19,629 bases of DNA. Source: CAYZPE01 sp046050145 (lineage in GTDB: Bacteria > Patescibacteriota > Minisyncoccia > Phycocordibacterales > CAYZPE01). Positions 5,671 through 13,440 of the stretch are shown one piece after another (position 1 is the stretch's first letter; each line of letters begins with the position of its first letter). The translations under genes and the position numbers were made by a program. The notes beneath the pieces are model-generated. The model was given only the letters and a program-made list of their open reading frames with translations, was not told where the DNA came from and ran no database searches. The stretch spans positions 1 to 19,629 of the forward strand of contig JBJOQC010000041.1 of the NCBI GenBank assembly GCA_046050145.1, in the 5' to 3' direction.

Positions 5671-7869
5671 TTACGGGTTTCTTCCTGCTCTAATTTCTGT
5701 GATGTAGAAATCTCCCTGAGCCTTCAAACTAGGATCCAATGAGACAGCTTTTTCAATCTGAGTTATCGCATCAGCCCTCCTTCCCACCTCAAGATATACC
5801 GCAGCAAGAGAGAGAAAGTCTCGAGAGTTTGTTGTACCTAGAGATACCCGTTCTTCAAGAAGAGATATTATGGTTTTATAATCCTTGCGTAATTCATACA
5901 GAGCGATAAATCGATTATCAAAAACATAATCTGAACGAGAAACTGTTGGAAGTATTTCTGTAGCAATAGAATCCTTATCTGCATAAAGCGCTCCTAAAGC
6001 ATACATAAGTCGTATATCAGAGAACTGAGGAGATAAATCATACCCTTTTTTAAAGGCTTCGAACGCTTTATCGTACTCACCTTTATTGAGATACGATGTT
6101 GCCATTTCAAAAAGAACAAATTGTTTTTTTGGTGATAATTCATGTGCTTTTTGAAGCACAACGAGAGCCTCGTCAAACTGACTATAACTATTCAAAAACG
6201 AACCAAGAAGAGCGTAGTGACGAATATCCTCTGGAGTTTCCTTGATCTGGTCTTCCAAAGCTTTTTTACCAAAAAGAATAAATTTTTGTTTTATTTCTTG
6301 AGGTATTTTTTCTACACTACTAAGAGAGAGAGCTACTTGGGCAAGCTGTTCACGAATTTCAATAGTACCAAAAGAATTATAAGCAAGTGCTTTTTCAAAT
6401 GAGGCAAAACCTTGCTCAAGGTACGAAGCATTTACTGCCTGAACCCCTGTTTGAATCTCAATAAATCCTTGAATAAGAGATCTGTTCGCAAATAAAGGCC
6501 TTGCATTAACAGCATAAAGAAACACTAAGCCGACACAAAGCACTGCAACAACCTTATACTGGAAAAACTGAGGTACTTCTTCAACAACCCGTCCTTGTAG
6601 CAAAAAAGATTTTGAACCATGTACATAACCAAGAAGTGATGCGAACAAGACATAACTCAAGAGGTTGTCGAACACAAAAAGATTCTGAAATACATATGCC
6701 GAAATCAAGCCAAACAAAACTGCTTTTTCAGCCGATGAAAAATAAGCTGATTTCCACACCGAACCCACTAGCACAACTAAAATACTAAGATATGACAGAA
6801 GTCCTAAAGCACCGCCTGCAACAAGCCAATCAAACACCACACTGTGTGTTCGATCAAACCATGGCTCCTGATTAAACATGTCAGGATTGTAATGTTTATT
6901 AAAAACATAATTAAAATTCTCCTGACCCCAACCTAAAATCGGTCTTTCTTTAAAACCTTCCCATGCCATATTCCATACCATAAAACGAGATTTTACTGTT
7001 GTTTCTTGAAAAGAAATTGAAGTAAAACGTGAAAGCACAGGATGTGTTTTTGCAAAGTCTGTATTTTTTATTGCAAAAAATCCAAGCACTATAACCGCAA
7101 GAGTAATGAGGGTACCTTTAGCATATGTCCGCACACGTGGATAATCCTTAGTAAAAAGTAACCAATATAGAGCAGTAACAACAACACCAACAATAAGACC
7201 CAAGATTGCACCTCGAGTCGCTGAGTAATACAAAATAATAGTATTGAGAAGTGCTATAGCAAGATATGACCATGAAACCAGATCTCTTTCTTTTCTTCGA
7301 ACAAAAAGAAATAGAGCAAGAAAAATATGAATGAGAAGATACACCGCTAAATATGTTGCATTACCAATATATGCATCAACACGAACATTACCTTGATTTA
7401 TTGGCACCCAACCTAAAAGCTGAAATATACCAACACAGCTCACCATTGCACTCGCACCAAGAGTTGTGTGCCAAAAATAATTCCACATCTTCTCTGTAAG
7501 AAGTGATCCCAAAACAAGAATGTAACCAAAAAGATGCAGGAGGAGAAACCAGCCTTCCATACGTTCATAGTTACTCCAAAAACTTTTTGCTGGATTTAAA
7601 CCAAAAAGATCTGCGAAAGCAATAACTGTAATAAAAAGAGCAAAGGTCCCCAGTATCCATGAAAATCGAGGTCGAACTGTTTTATCAACAACACAAAGTG
7701 CCAACCATGCAAACACCATTACCCCTACCAAAATCCTAAACACAAAACCTTTTGTGGTTATAAAAGGAAAGAAAAGTGAGGTAGAAACCATAAACGGCAA
7801 GAACGGCACGATAAATAAAGCTGAATAAATAGTTCCTCTCAAAAAAGACTTTATTGTTTGTAAATCCAT
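5671..7869 (-). CDS. O-antigen ligase/polymerase-like membrane protein with TPR tail
   Basis: The first 460 or so residues hold about 12 hydrophobic helices. They carry family signatures: YERMEG (101-106), SATRGAILG (about 216-224), ILGWGQENF (about 311-319) and a periplasmic RTHSVVFDWLVAGG (about 340-353), the form of the Wzy/WaaL/PglL superfamily motif. These enzymes polymerise lipid-linked glycan repeats or transfer glycan to lipid or protein on the outer face of the membrane. The C-terminus (about 544-732) has at least three TPR-like repeats ending in LSP or LDP, probably for protein contacts. Which of polymerase, ligase or O-oligosaccharyltransferase it is cannot be decided here. The ATG at 7869 gives 732 aa; a GTG at 7887 adds six. 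It ends a minus operon and is followed by a strong terminator. Confidence 0.85.
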   Translation of the reverse strand: MDLQTIKSFLRGTIYSALFIVPFLPFMVSTSLFFPFITTKGFVFRILVGVMVFAWLALCVVDKTVRPRFSWILGTFALFITVIAFADLFGLNPAKSFWSNYERMEGWFLLLHLFGYILVLGSLLTEKMWNYFWHTTLGASAMVSCVGIFQLLGWVPINQGNVRVDAYIGNATYLAVYLLIHIFLALFLFVRRKERDLVSWSYLAIALLNTIILYYSATRGAILGLIVGVVVTALYWLLFTKDYPRVRTYAKGTLITLAVIVLGFFAIKNTDFAKTHPVLSRFTSISFQETTVKSRFMVWNMAWEGFKERPILGWGQENFNYVFNKHYNPDMFNQEPWFDRTHSVVFDWLVAGGALGLLSYLSILVVLVGSVWKSAYFSSAEKAVLFGLISAYVFQNLFVFDNLLSYVLFASLLGYVHGSKSFLLQGRVVEEVPQFFQYKVVAVLCVGLVFLYAVNARPLFANRSLIQGFIEIQTGVQAVNASYLEQGFASFEKALAYNSFGTIEIREQLAQVALSLSSVEKIPQEIKQKFILFGKKALEDQIKETPEDIRHYALLGSFLNSYSQFDEALVVLQKAHELSPKKQFVLFEMATSYLNKGEYDKAFEAFKKGYDLSPQFSDIRLMYALGALYADKDSIATEILPTVSRSDYVFDNRFIALYELRKDYKTIISLLEERVSLGTTNSRDFLSLAAVYLEVGRRADAITQIEKAVSLDPSLKAQGDFYITEIRAGRNP

Positions 7870-7910
7870 AGAAATATATAGTAACACAGCTACTTATAGA
7901 AATTTATACA

Positions 7911-8513
7911 TCATTTTCGTCTTACAAATATAAAAGTAGGTGAAAGAAAACCAATCATCCTCTTGATGCGTAGAAAAAATAAAGCATATGGAAAGTATCC
8001 ATAGAGATCATACCCAGAAGCAATATTTCTTATTGTTTTTTCTTTAAAAAACTGTTTATGATCAGGATTTTGAAGTTTCTTTGGTGTCCATCCCCACAAC
8101 TTTGAAATCTTATAGAACCACCAATCTGAATTAGGGGTTGTAAGAATAGCCTTACCTGTAGGTGTTAAAACACGGTTAATTTCTTTTAAAAGAAAACTAG
8201 GGTTATGCAAGTGCTCAATCACTTCCGTACACCAGATTAAATCTATTGTTTTATCGTCACATGGAATACCCTCTTCAACATTGCATTTGATTGTACCTTG
8301 ATAGTAAGGTTCTATATCCAGAGATACTACCTTATAACCTTTTTTCTTTAGTTGCTCTGACCAGTAACCATCTCGAGCACCTATATCTAAAGCAGTTTTT
8401 CCTTGTCCGTCACCCACAAAAGAAAAAGCGATTTTTTTACCAGCAGTGTAGTGTTTTTTTTCAGCCTGACCAAGATCAATAGGAAATTTTTTTAAAAAAG
8501 AAATAAGTTTCAT
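7911..8513 (-). CDS. Class I SAM-dependent methyltransferase (small-molecule/glycan type)
   Basis: A 200-residue Rossmann methyltransferase. SAM-binding motif I is ALDIGARDG (41-49), the acidic end of strand 2 is SLDIE (64-68), and CTEVIEHLHNP (95-105) followed by a leucine-rich helix and the RVLTPTGKAILTTPN strand are typical of the Methyltransf_11/23 families. The substrate is not visible; glycan or lipid carrier methylation is inferred from the neighbours. Its ATG overlaps the stop of the upstream GtrA-like gene in a TAATG junction, so translation is probably coupled. It ends in TGA, the only TGA stop among the genes here, which argues against UGA recoding in this organism. The C-terminal 40 residues are basic and hydrophobic and may touch the membrane. 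Confidence 0.85.
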   Translation of the reverse strand: MKLISFLKKFPIDLGQAEKKHYTAGKKIAFSFVGDGQGKTALDIGARDGYWSEQLKKKGYKVVSLDIEPYYQGTIKCNVEEGIPCDDKTIDLIWCTEVIEHLHNPSFLLKEINRVLTPTGKAILTTPNSDWWFYKISKLWGWTPKKLQNPDHKQFFKEKTIRNIASGYDLYGYFPYALFFLRIKRMIGFLSPTFIFVRRK

Positions 8514-8761
8514 TACATTATTTTAAACAAACGATAAAAAACATATCTTGAAATAAACAACCCTCCTATAACAATAGTACTTGATATTACAGTCGGAAGA
8601 TGAAAAACATCTATAAATAACCATAATAGAAATACGTTAAGTATCGTAAAAAGACCCCCTGTCCAAAAATAATGAAAAAAACTTTTTTCCCAGAAAAAAC
8701 CTATTATAGGAATTTTCTTAATTCTCAATTCGCTCTCCGATACTATATTGATTTTCTCCAT
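8513..8761 (-). CDS. Half-length GtrA-like membrane protein
   Basis: This 82-residue protein has two clear membrane helices (about 29-49 and 57-75) with FHYFWTGGLFTILN before the first and SRYVFYRLF at the end, resembling one half of a GtrA domain. GtrA proteins normally have four helices and about 120-130 residues and are thought to help flip or stabilise polyprenyl-linked sugars made by a GtrB-type transferase; the upstream neighbour is exactly such a transferase. The frame overlaps that gene by 44 nt from the ATG at 8761. A TTG at 8728 with GGAG six nt before it is a good alternative start (71 aa). It could be a reduced GtrA, a dimerising half, or a decayed copy. Confidence 0.65.
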   Translation of the reverse strand: MEKINIVSESELRIKKIPIIGFFWEKSFFHYFWTGGLFTILNVFLLWLFIDVFHLPTVISSTIVIGGLFISRYVFYRLFKIM

Positions 8762-9647
8762 TTTTTTGAATTCGAACTAAAATTTCTGCCAAAAGACCCA
8801 TTAGAATAAATTGAAATCCTATAACTATAAATATAGCAACAAGTATAGGAAGTGGAGTCTGATTAAAATGTGTTCCGTACACGAAACGAAGTGCTAGCGC
8901 CCACACAAAGGTTAGAAAACCAGAGGTAATACTTATAATACCAACGTATCCAAAAAAATGCATTGGCCTCTTTGCATATGTTCTAAAAAAATTAAAAGCA
9001 ATAAGGTCCAAAAGTACTCTGAAAATACGAGAAAGTCCGTACTTTGATTTTCCATATTTACGTTTTGCGTACGTTACAGGAACTTCAGTTACCTTAGCAC
9101 CATTCATACCTATGAAAGCAACAAGCATGCGATGTATCTCTCCTACAAAATTAATTCCCGCAAAAGCACTTTTCTTATAGACTCGCAAACTAGATCCATG
9201 ATCATGAAGTTTTGTTCCTGTAACTACTGAAATAAGACTGTTAGCAACAAGTGAAGGTATCTTTCTTGTAAATAACTCCCCTGCCCAACGATCCTTCCTC
9301 CAACCAGACACAACATCATATCCTTCATCTAATTTCTTTAGTAAAATTGGAATTTCTTCTGGTTTATTTTCAAGGTCTCCATCAAGAGTTACTATGATAT
9401 CTCCTTTTGCTTCAAAAATACCGACACCAAAAGCGGTTGTTTGACCAAAATTTCTAGCCAAACGAAACGCTCGAACAGGCTTACATTTTTTTATCTCTTC
9501 GAAGGTGCCTTCAATAGAACCATCATCAACAAAAATAATCTCAAATGGCTTTCCAAACTTCTTAAATACATCGACTAGACGTGAATGCAGCTCCAAGACA
9601 GACTCACGTTCATTATAAAACGGAACAATTACAGAAATCATACTCAT
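8718..9647 (-). CDS. GT2 polyprenyl-phosphate glycosyltransferase (DPM1/GtrB-like)
   Basis: A GT-A fold transferase that moves a sugar from a nucleotide sugar to polyprenyl phosphate on the cytosolic face. The start SVIVPFYNE (5-13) and FVDDGS (39-44) are nucleotide binding, TLDGDLENKPEEIP (87-100) holds the metal-binding D-x-D (D89, D91), and GSSLRVYKK (151-159) and the KRKYGKSKYGLSRI segment (195-208) match the DPM1/GtrB/ArnC group. Two membrane helices follow at about 232-252 and 266-290. The length of 309 aa is normal. ATGs at 9647 and 9641 are both possible starts; no Shine-Dalgarno motif precedes either. It heads the minus operon with the GtrA-like, methyltransferase and polymerase genes, opposite the plus-strand flippase operon. 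Confidence 0.92.
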   Translation of the reverse strand: MSMISVIVPFYNERESVLELHSRLVDVFKKFGKPFEIIFVDDGSIEGTFEEIKKCKPVRAFRLARNFGQTTAFGVGIFEAKGDIIVTLDGDLENKPEEIPILLKKLDEGYDVVSGWRKDRWAGELFTRKIPSLVANSLISVVTGTKLHDHGSSLRVYKKSAFAGINFVGEIHRMLVAFIGMNGAKVTEVPVTYAKRKYGKSKYGLSRIFRVLLDLIAFNFFRTYAKRPMHFFGYVGIISITSGFLTFVWALALRFVYGTHFNQTPLPILVAIFIVIGFQFILMGLLAEILVRIQKNGENQYSIGERIEN

Positions 9648-9789
9648 GATTTAAACATACCCTCGAGCATTTCTCAATACCCAACAACTAACACTATTCC
9701 GATCAATTAGCACCCTCTCTCTAATATAGAATATTTACGAAGACTATTTTTTATGTTACTTTGTTATATACACAAACTCTTCAGAAAAC

Positions 9790-11076
9790 ATGAAACGATT
9801 ACGAAACCGAATATACCAAACACTTCGTCGGGGCGAGAAATTCTTTAAGACTGACATGCTGTACCTCGCTAAAGGTGGCTTTTGGCTTACCTTCGGACAA
9901 GGAATCGCTATGCTTTCTGGTCTTTTCATATCCATCGCTTTTGCAAATTTATTCCCGAAAGAATCTTTTGGAACTTATAAATTTATCCTTTCAGGAGTAG
10001 CTATCTTGGGAGTATTTTCTATTACAGGACTAAGCACTTCAATCATTCAATCTGTTGCACGTGGTTTTGAAGGCTCTCTTCAGAAAGGTTTTTGGTTAAA
10101 TTTAAAATGGAGCATAGGAGTATTTTTAGGAGGTCTCACTATATCTTTATACTACTATCTAAACGGAAACCAACTACTGTCTTTCTCTTTTCTATTAGCG
10201 GGAATTTGCACACCACTAACATCAAGCGCGAGTTTATATAGTGCATATATTCTAGGTAAAAAAGATTTCAAAAAAAGTTCATTTTATGGAATGGTCAGAA
10301 ATACTATTCCAGCCATTGTTCTAGTTATAACCCTCCTCATAAGCCAAAGTCTTCCTGTAATAATCACTGTTTATTTCTTAGTTGGACTCATTGTTCCTGT
10401 CTTTTTGTATATAAAAATAGTATCGACAAACACCACCAAAAGTACACAAGAAGACCCTGACCTTCTCGTGTACAGCAAGCACTTAAGTATCATGGACATC
10501 ATCGCCAGTCTTGCTCATTATCTTGATAAAATTCTTATTTTTCACTATCTTGGAGCAGCACCTCTTGCTATATATGCATTTGCAATAGCACCAGTTGAAC
10601 AGCTTCAGGGCGGAAAAAAAATACTAAGCACACTTATACTTCCCAAACTTAGCGAGCGACCTTTTGAAGAACTCCAAAAATCCGCACCTCGCAAAGCATT
10701 TCTACTCACTATATACGCCCTAACTCTAGCAGGTACATACGCCTTTTTTGCTCCTTACTTCTATAGTTTTCTCTATCCTCAATACCTTGACTCAGTTTTT
10801 TATTCACAAATCTACTCCCTCACATTACTTGCTGTTTCAGGTACAATTTTTAATGAAACACTTATTGCGCATAGAAAAACAAAAGAATTGTATTTTCATC
10901 GAACTATCGTACCTATAACTCAAGTAATACTTTTCTTTATTCTTTTACCAATTTATGGACTTATGGGGCTCATAATTACACATGTTATTATGAGATCTTT
11001 CAGTACTCTTCTTGCTTTTTATTTTGTAAAGCATCCTTTTTCTAATAAAATTCCTAACAATGTCTTACATATATAA
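9790..11076 (+). CDS. Wzx-type polysaccharide flippase (MOP superfamily)
   Basis: A 428-residue integral membrane protein with about 12 hydrophobic helices and a short basic cytosolic N-terminus. The segment LAKGGFWLTFGQGIAMLSG (26-44), the Asn-Leu-Phe and SFGTYKF run near 53-64, and the charged helix near LAHYLDKILIFHYLGAAPLAIYAF (about 240-263, shown only in part) match the polysaccharide biosynthesis (Wzx/PST) branch. These proteins flip undecaprenyl-linked glycans to the outer face. The substrate is probably the product of the nearby transferases. It is first in a plus-strand operon of three overlapping genes. No Shine-Dalgarno motif is seen. The 142-nt divergent gap upstream shows only a weak extended -10 (TGTTATATA near 9762-9770). 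Confidence 0.9.
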   Translation: MKRLRNRIYQTLRRGEKFFKTDMLYLAKGGFWLTFGQGIAMLSGLFISIAFANLFPKESFGTYKFILSGVAILGVFSITGLSTSIIQSVARGFEGSLQKGFWLNLKWSIGVFLGGLTISLYYYLNGNQLLSFSFLLAGICTPLTSSASLYSAYILGKKDFKKSSFYGMVRNTIPAIVLVITLLISQSLPVIITVYFLVGLIVPVFLYIKIVSTNTTKSTQEDPDLLVYSKHLSIMDIIASLAHYLDKILIFHYLGAAPLAIYAFAIAPVEQLQGGKKILSTLILPKLSERPFEELQKSAPRKAFLLTIYALTLAGTYAFFAPYFYSFLYPQYLDSVFYSQIYSLTLLAVSGTIFNETLIAHRKTKELYFHRTIVPITQVILFFILLPIYGLMGLIITHVIMRSFSTLLAFYFVKHPFSNKIPNNVLHI

Positions 11077-11710
11077 AACAGGTCGTATTGAATTACAGAA
11101 ACAAATAAAGCGTCATTGTAATTTCATCGAAGGACGAGTTCTTGATATTGGTGCAGGAAGTTACCCTCGATACAAAAACCTTTTTACGTACAAGGAATAT
11201 GTTGCTATGGACATAGTCGAAGGAAAGGGTGTAGATGTGGTTGGTAAAATTGAAAAAATACCTTTTCCAGAAGCTTCATTTGATTCTATTGTATGTACAC
11301 AAGTACTCGGTGATGTGTATGAACCAGCACAAGCTTTCAAAGAAATGTACCGTGTTTTACGACCTGATGGAGTAGCACTCATTACAGAAAGTCTCTTTGA
11401 CCCCTTACACGATGAGCCGTATGATTTTTGGCGCTTTACAGAACACAGTATGCGCAAATTAGCAGAAAGTTCTGGATTTAAAATTGAAGTATTGGAGCGT
11501 CGTGGTGGATATCATAGTGTAATAGCACAACTCAAGGCACGATACTGGATTGAACGTTTGAGCGCTCACAAAAAATGGTTCTCTCGCATTATGAGTTTTA
11601 TCCTAAAAATTCGTGGAAAATGGGCTCTTTTTAGAGACACAAAAGATACAAGTAAAGCAAATACAATTTTTACCCATGGATATATTTTGATAGTACGTAA
11701 ACATGCTTAA
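11060..11710 (+). CDS. Class I SAM-dependent methyltransferase
   Basis: A 216-residue Methyltransf_11-type protein. Motif I is RVLDIGAGSYP (27-37), AMDIVEG (49-55) holds the acidic residue after strand 2, IPFPEASFDSIVCTQVLGDV (67-86) is the motif II/III region, and RVLRPDGVALIT follows. The PLHDEPYDFWRFT block (about 115-127) is typical of methyltransferases found in glycan loci. The C-terminal third is basic. The gene overlaps the flippase by 17 nt in another frame and the deacetylase by 8 nt, so the three are probably co-translated. Its substrate is unknown; O-methylation of a sugar in the exported glycan is inferred from context. Confidence 0.87.
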   Translation: MSYIYKTGRIELQKQIKRHCNFIEGRVLDIGAGSYPRYKNLFTYKEYVAMDIVEGKGVDVVGKIEKIPFPEASFDSIVCTQVLGDVYEPAQAFKEMYRVLRPDGVALITESLFDPLHDEPYDFWRFTEHSMRKLAESSGFKIEVLERRGGYHSVIAQLKARYWIERLSAHKKWFSRIMSFILKIRGKWALFRDTKDTSKANTIFTHGYILIVRKHA

Positions 11711-12431
11711 AGTAACAACAAGTTGGGATGATGGGGATATTCTAGATCTACGTTTAGCGAATTTATTATCTCAATATGGAATCAAAGGTACGTTTTATAT
11801 TACAAAAAACTACCGCGAAAAACGTCTATCCGAAGATGAAATTAGAAAAATAAATACTAACCACGAAATCGGAGCACATACACTTTCCCATCCTGATTTA
11901 AGAACTCTTTCATACAAAGAAAAACAAGATGAAATAGAGGGAGGTAAAAAATGGCTCGAAGAGATAATCCAAGGTCCTGTAAACATGTTTTGTTACCCTA
12001 AAGGTCTTTACGACACTGAGACTGCTCATGTTGTTCAAAACATTGGTTTTCTTGGGGCACGAACCACAAAACTTGGATCTATCGAGACTCATGCCGATCC
12101 ATTTCAAATTGAAACAACGCTGCAGGTATACCCTTTTCCGTTTCGAAAAATTAATCAAACAAAATATTATTTCGGAAAATTATTTGAACCATACACACAA
12201 AGATCCTCTAAGTTAAGGGATCTTGGTGTTTCACGATTTAAAATGTACTCGTGGCTCAGTCTTGCAAAAGCCACTTTTGACATAGCGGTACTTAAGGGCG
12301 ACACATTTCACCTCTGGGGTCATTCATGGGAAATTGAAAAATACGACATGTGGAATGAGCTCGAGAAATTTCTACAATACATACAAAATCACAAAAACTG
12401 CGCGTATCTGACAAATAGAGAAGTTTTGTAA
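11703..12431 (+). CDS. Polysaccharide deacetylase (NodB homology, CE4)
   Basis: The 242-residue protein carries CE4 motifs. TSWDDGD (6-12) is motif 1 with the catalytic and metal-binding Asp pair, HTLSHPDL (59-66) is motif 2 with the two metal-binding His, and MFCYPKG (95-101) is motif 3. The late WGHSWE (205-210) gives a further His, as in deacetylases of surface-glycan loci. Such enzymes remove N- or O-acetyl groups from polysaccharide or peptidoglycan sugars. No signal peptide is visible, so it may act on lipid-linked intermediates in the cytosol, though a partner-mediated route cannot be excluded. It starts within the methyltransferase gene and ends 4 nt from the convergent isomerase gene, with no terminator between. 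Confidence 0.88.
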   Translation: MLKVTTSWDDGDILDLRLANLLSQYGIKGTFYITKNYREKRLSEDEIRKINTNHEIGAHTLSHPDLRTLSYKEKQDEIEGGKKWLEEIIQGPVNMFCYPKGLYDTETAHVVQNIGFLGARTTKLGSIETHADPFQIETTLQVYPFPFRKINQTKYYFGKLFEPYTQRSSKLRDLGVSRFKMYSWLSLAKATFDIAVLKGDTFHLWGHSWEIEKYDMWNELEKFLQYIQNHKNCAYLTNREVL

Positions 12432-12435
12432 AAAA

Positions 12436-13410
12436 CTACACAGTTTGTTCTAGAATATTATGAATATGTATAACCCCTTTTAATTTATTACCCTTATTTA
12501 CCACAAAAATACTTGTTATTTTATAATTTTCCATTATAGAAAGAGCAACAAAAAGTGAATCTGTCTCATATACATATTTTGGAATACGAGTCATAACATC
12601 ATCCACCAAAACTGTTTCAGTTTTTTTATTACTCAAAACAAAACGTCTCACATCTCCATCTGTTATCACACCAATCAACTGATTATTTTTTCTTGTAACA
12701 GCCGTGACACCAAGCTTTTTTTTATTAATTTCTCTAACCGCATCTAAAAAATTAGCTTTTTCTTTCACATTCGGAACACCATCCTTCTTTATCATAAAAT
12801 CACTAACTTTCTTCAAGCGAAGACCTAACGAACCCCCAGGATGATACGTAGCAAAATGTTCATCCTTAAATGAATCGTTCATAACTCCCGCAACAATCAT
12901 ATCTGAAAGAACGAGCATAGCAGTGGTTGAGGCCATTGGAGCAATACCATTAGGACTTCCCTCATCAAGAACAGGAACCTCTACAAAACAATCGGAAACT
13001 TTCGAAAGAGAAGATTTGGAACTTTTAGACAAAGCAATAACAGGAACACCAAAACTTTTCTTTGCATATTTTGTAATACCAAGAACTTCTTTTGACTCAC
13101 CTGAAAAAGAAAGAGAAATTAAAACATCCCCTTTCGAAAGCACACCTAAATCACCATGTAACGCCTCGGTTGGATGAATAAAAAAAGATCGCTCACCAAG
13201 AGAAGTGAGAGAGGCGGCAAGTTTCTGACCTATAAAACCTGATTTTCCAATTCCTGTCACCACAATATCACCATCTCTATCTGTAATGATCTTTACAGCG
13301 TATTTAATTGCTTTAACAGAAACATCAAGTCTTCCAAGCGCTTCTCGAGCAGCAGTGAGCACAGCCATAACTCTTTTTTCTGAAATTCTTTGTTCCTTCA
13401 TGTCACGCAT
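12436..13410 (-). CDS. KpsF/KdsD-type arabinose-5-phosphate isomerase (SIS + 2 CBS)
   Basis: The SIS domain (about 35-170) holds GIGKSG (53-58), HPTEALHGDLG (79-89), SFSGES (101-106) and AP-ASTT (157-163), and YHPGG (189-193) follows. The residues equivalent to E. coli KdsD K59, E111, E152 and H193 are present as K56, E105 or E108, E150 and H190. Two CBS domains follow (about 205-262 and 270-324). The family turns ribulose-5-phosphate into arabinose-5-phosphate, the first step to CMP-Kdo. The E. coli CPLGLAPTSST stretch is altered here (GSPNGIAPMAST), so another sugar phosphate is possible. Starts at 13410 and 13401 both work. It is last in the long minus glycan operon. Confidence 0.88.
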   Translation of the reverse strand: MRDMKEQRISEKRVMAVLTAAREALGRLDVSVKAIKYAVKIITDRDGDIVVTGIGKSGFIGQKLAASLTSLGERSFFIHPTEALHGDLGVLSKGDVLISLSFSGESKEVLGITKYAKKSFGVPVIALSKSSKSSLSKVSDCFVEVPVLDEGSPNGIAPMASTTAMLVLSDMIVAGVMNDSFKDEHFATYHPGGSLGLRLKKVSDFMIKKDGVPNVKEKANFLDAVREINKKKLGVTAVTRKNNQLIGVITDGDVRRFVLSNKKTETVLVDDVMTRIPKYVYETDSLFVALSIMENYKITSIFVVNKGNKLKGVIHIHNILEQTV

Positions 13411-13440
13411 ACGCTAACATAAAAACACTCTTAACAGAAA

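Noticed and set aside
9648..9789. Divergent promoters between the GT2 and flippase genes
   Set aside because: Promoters must exist somewhere here, but no two-part promoter stands out from AT-rich background on either strand; only a weak extended -10 is noted on the plus strand.
11161..12158. Minus-strand frames opposite the methyltransferase and deacetylase genes
   Set aside because: They lie antisense to genes with clear motifs and have no family features.
12200..12224. AAGATCC/GGATCTT hairpin with 11-nt loop
   Set aside because: It lies inside the deacetylase coding region with no T run; likely chance.
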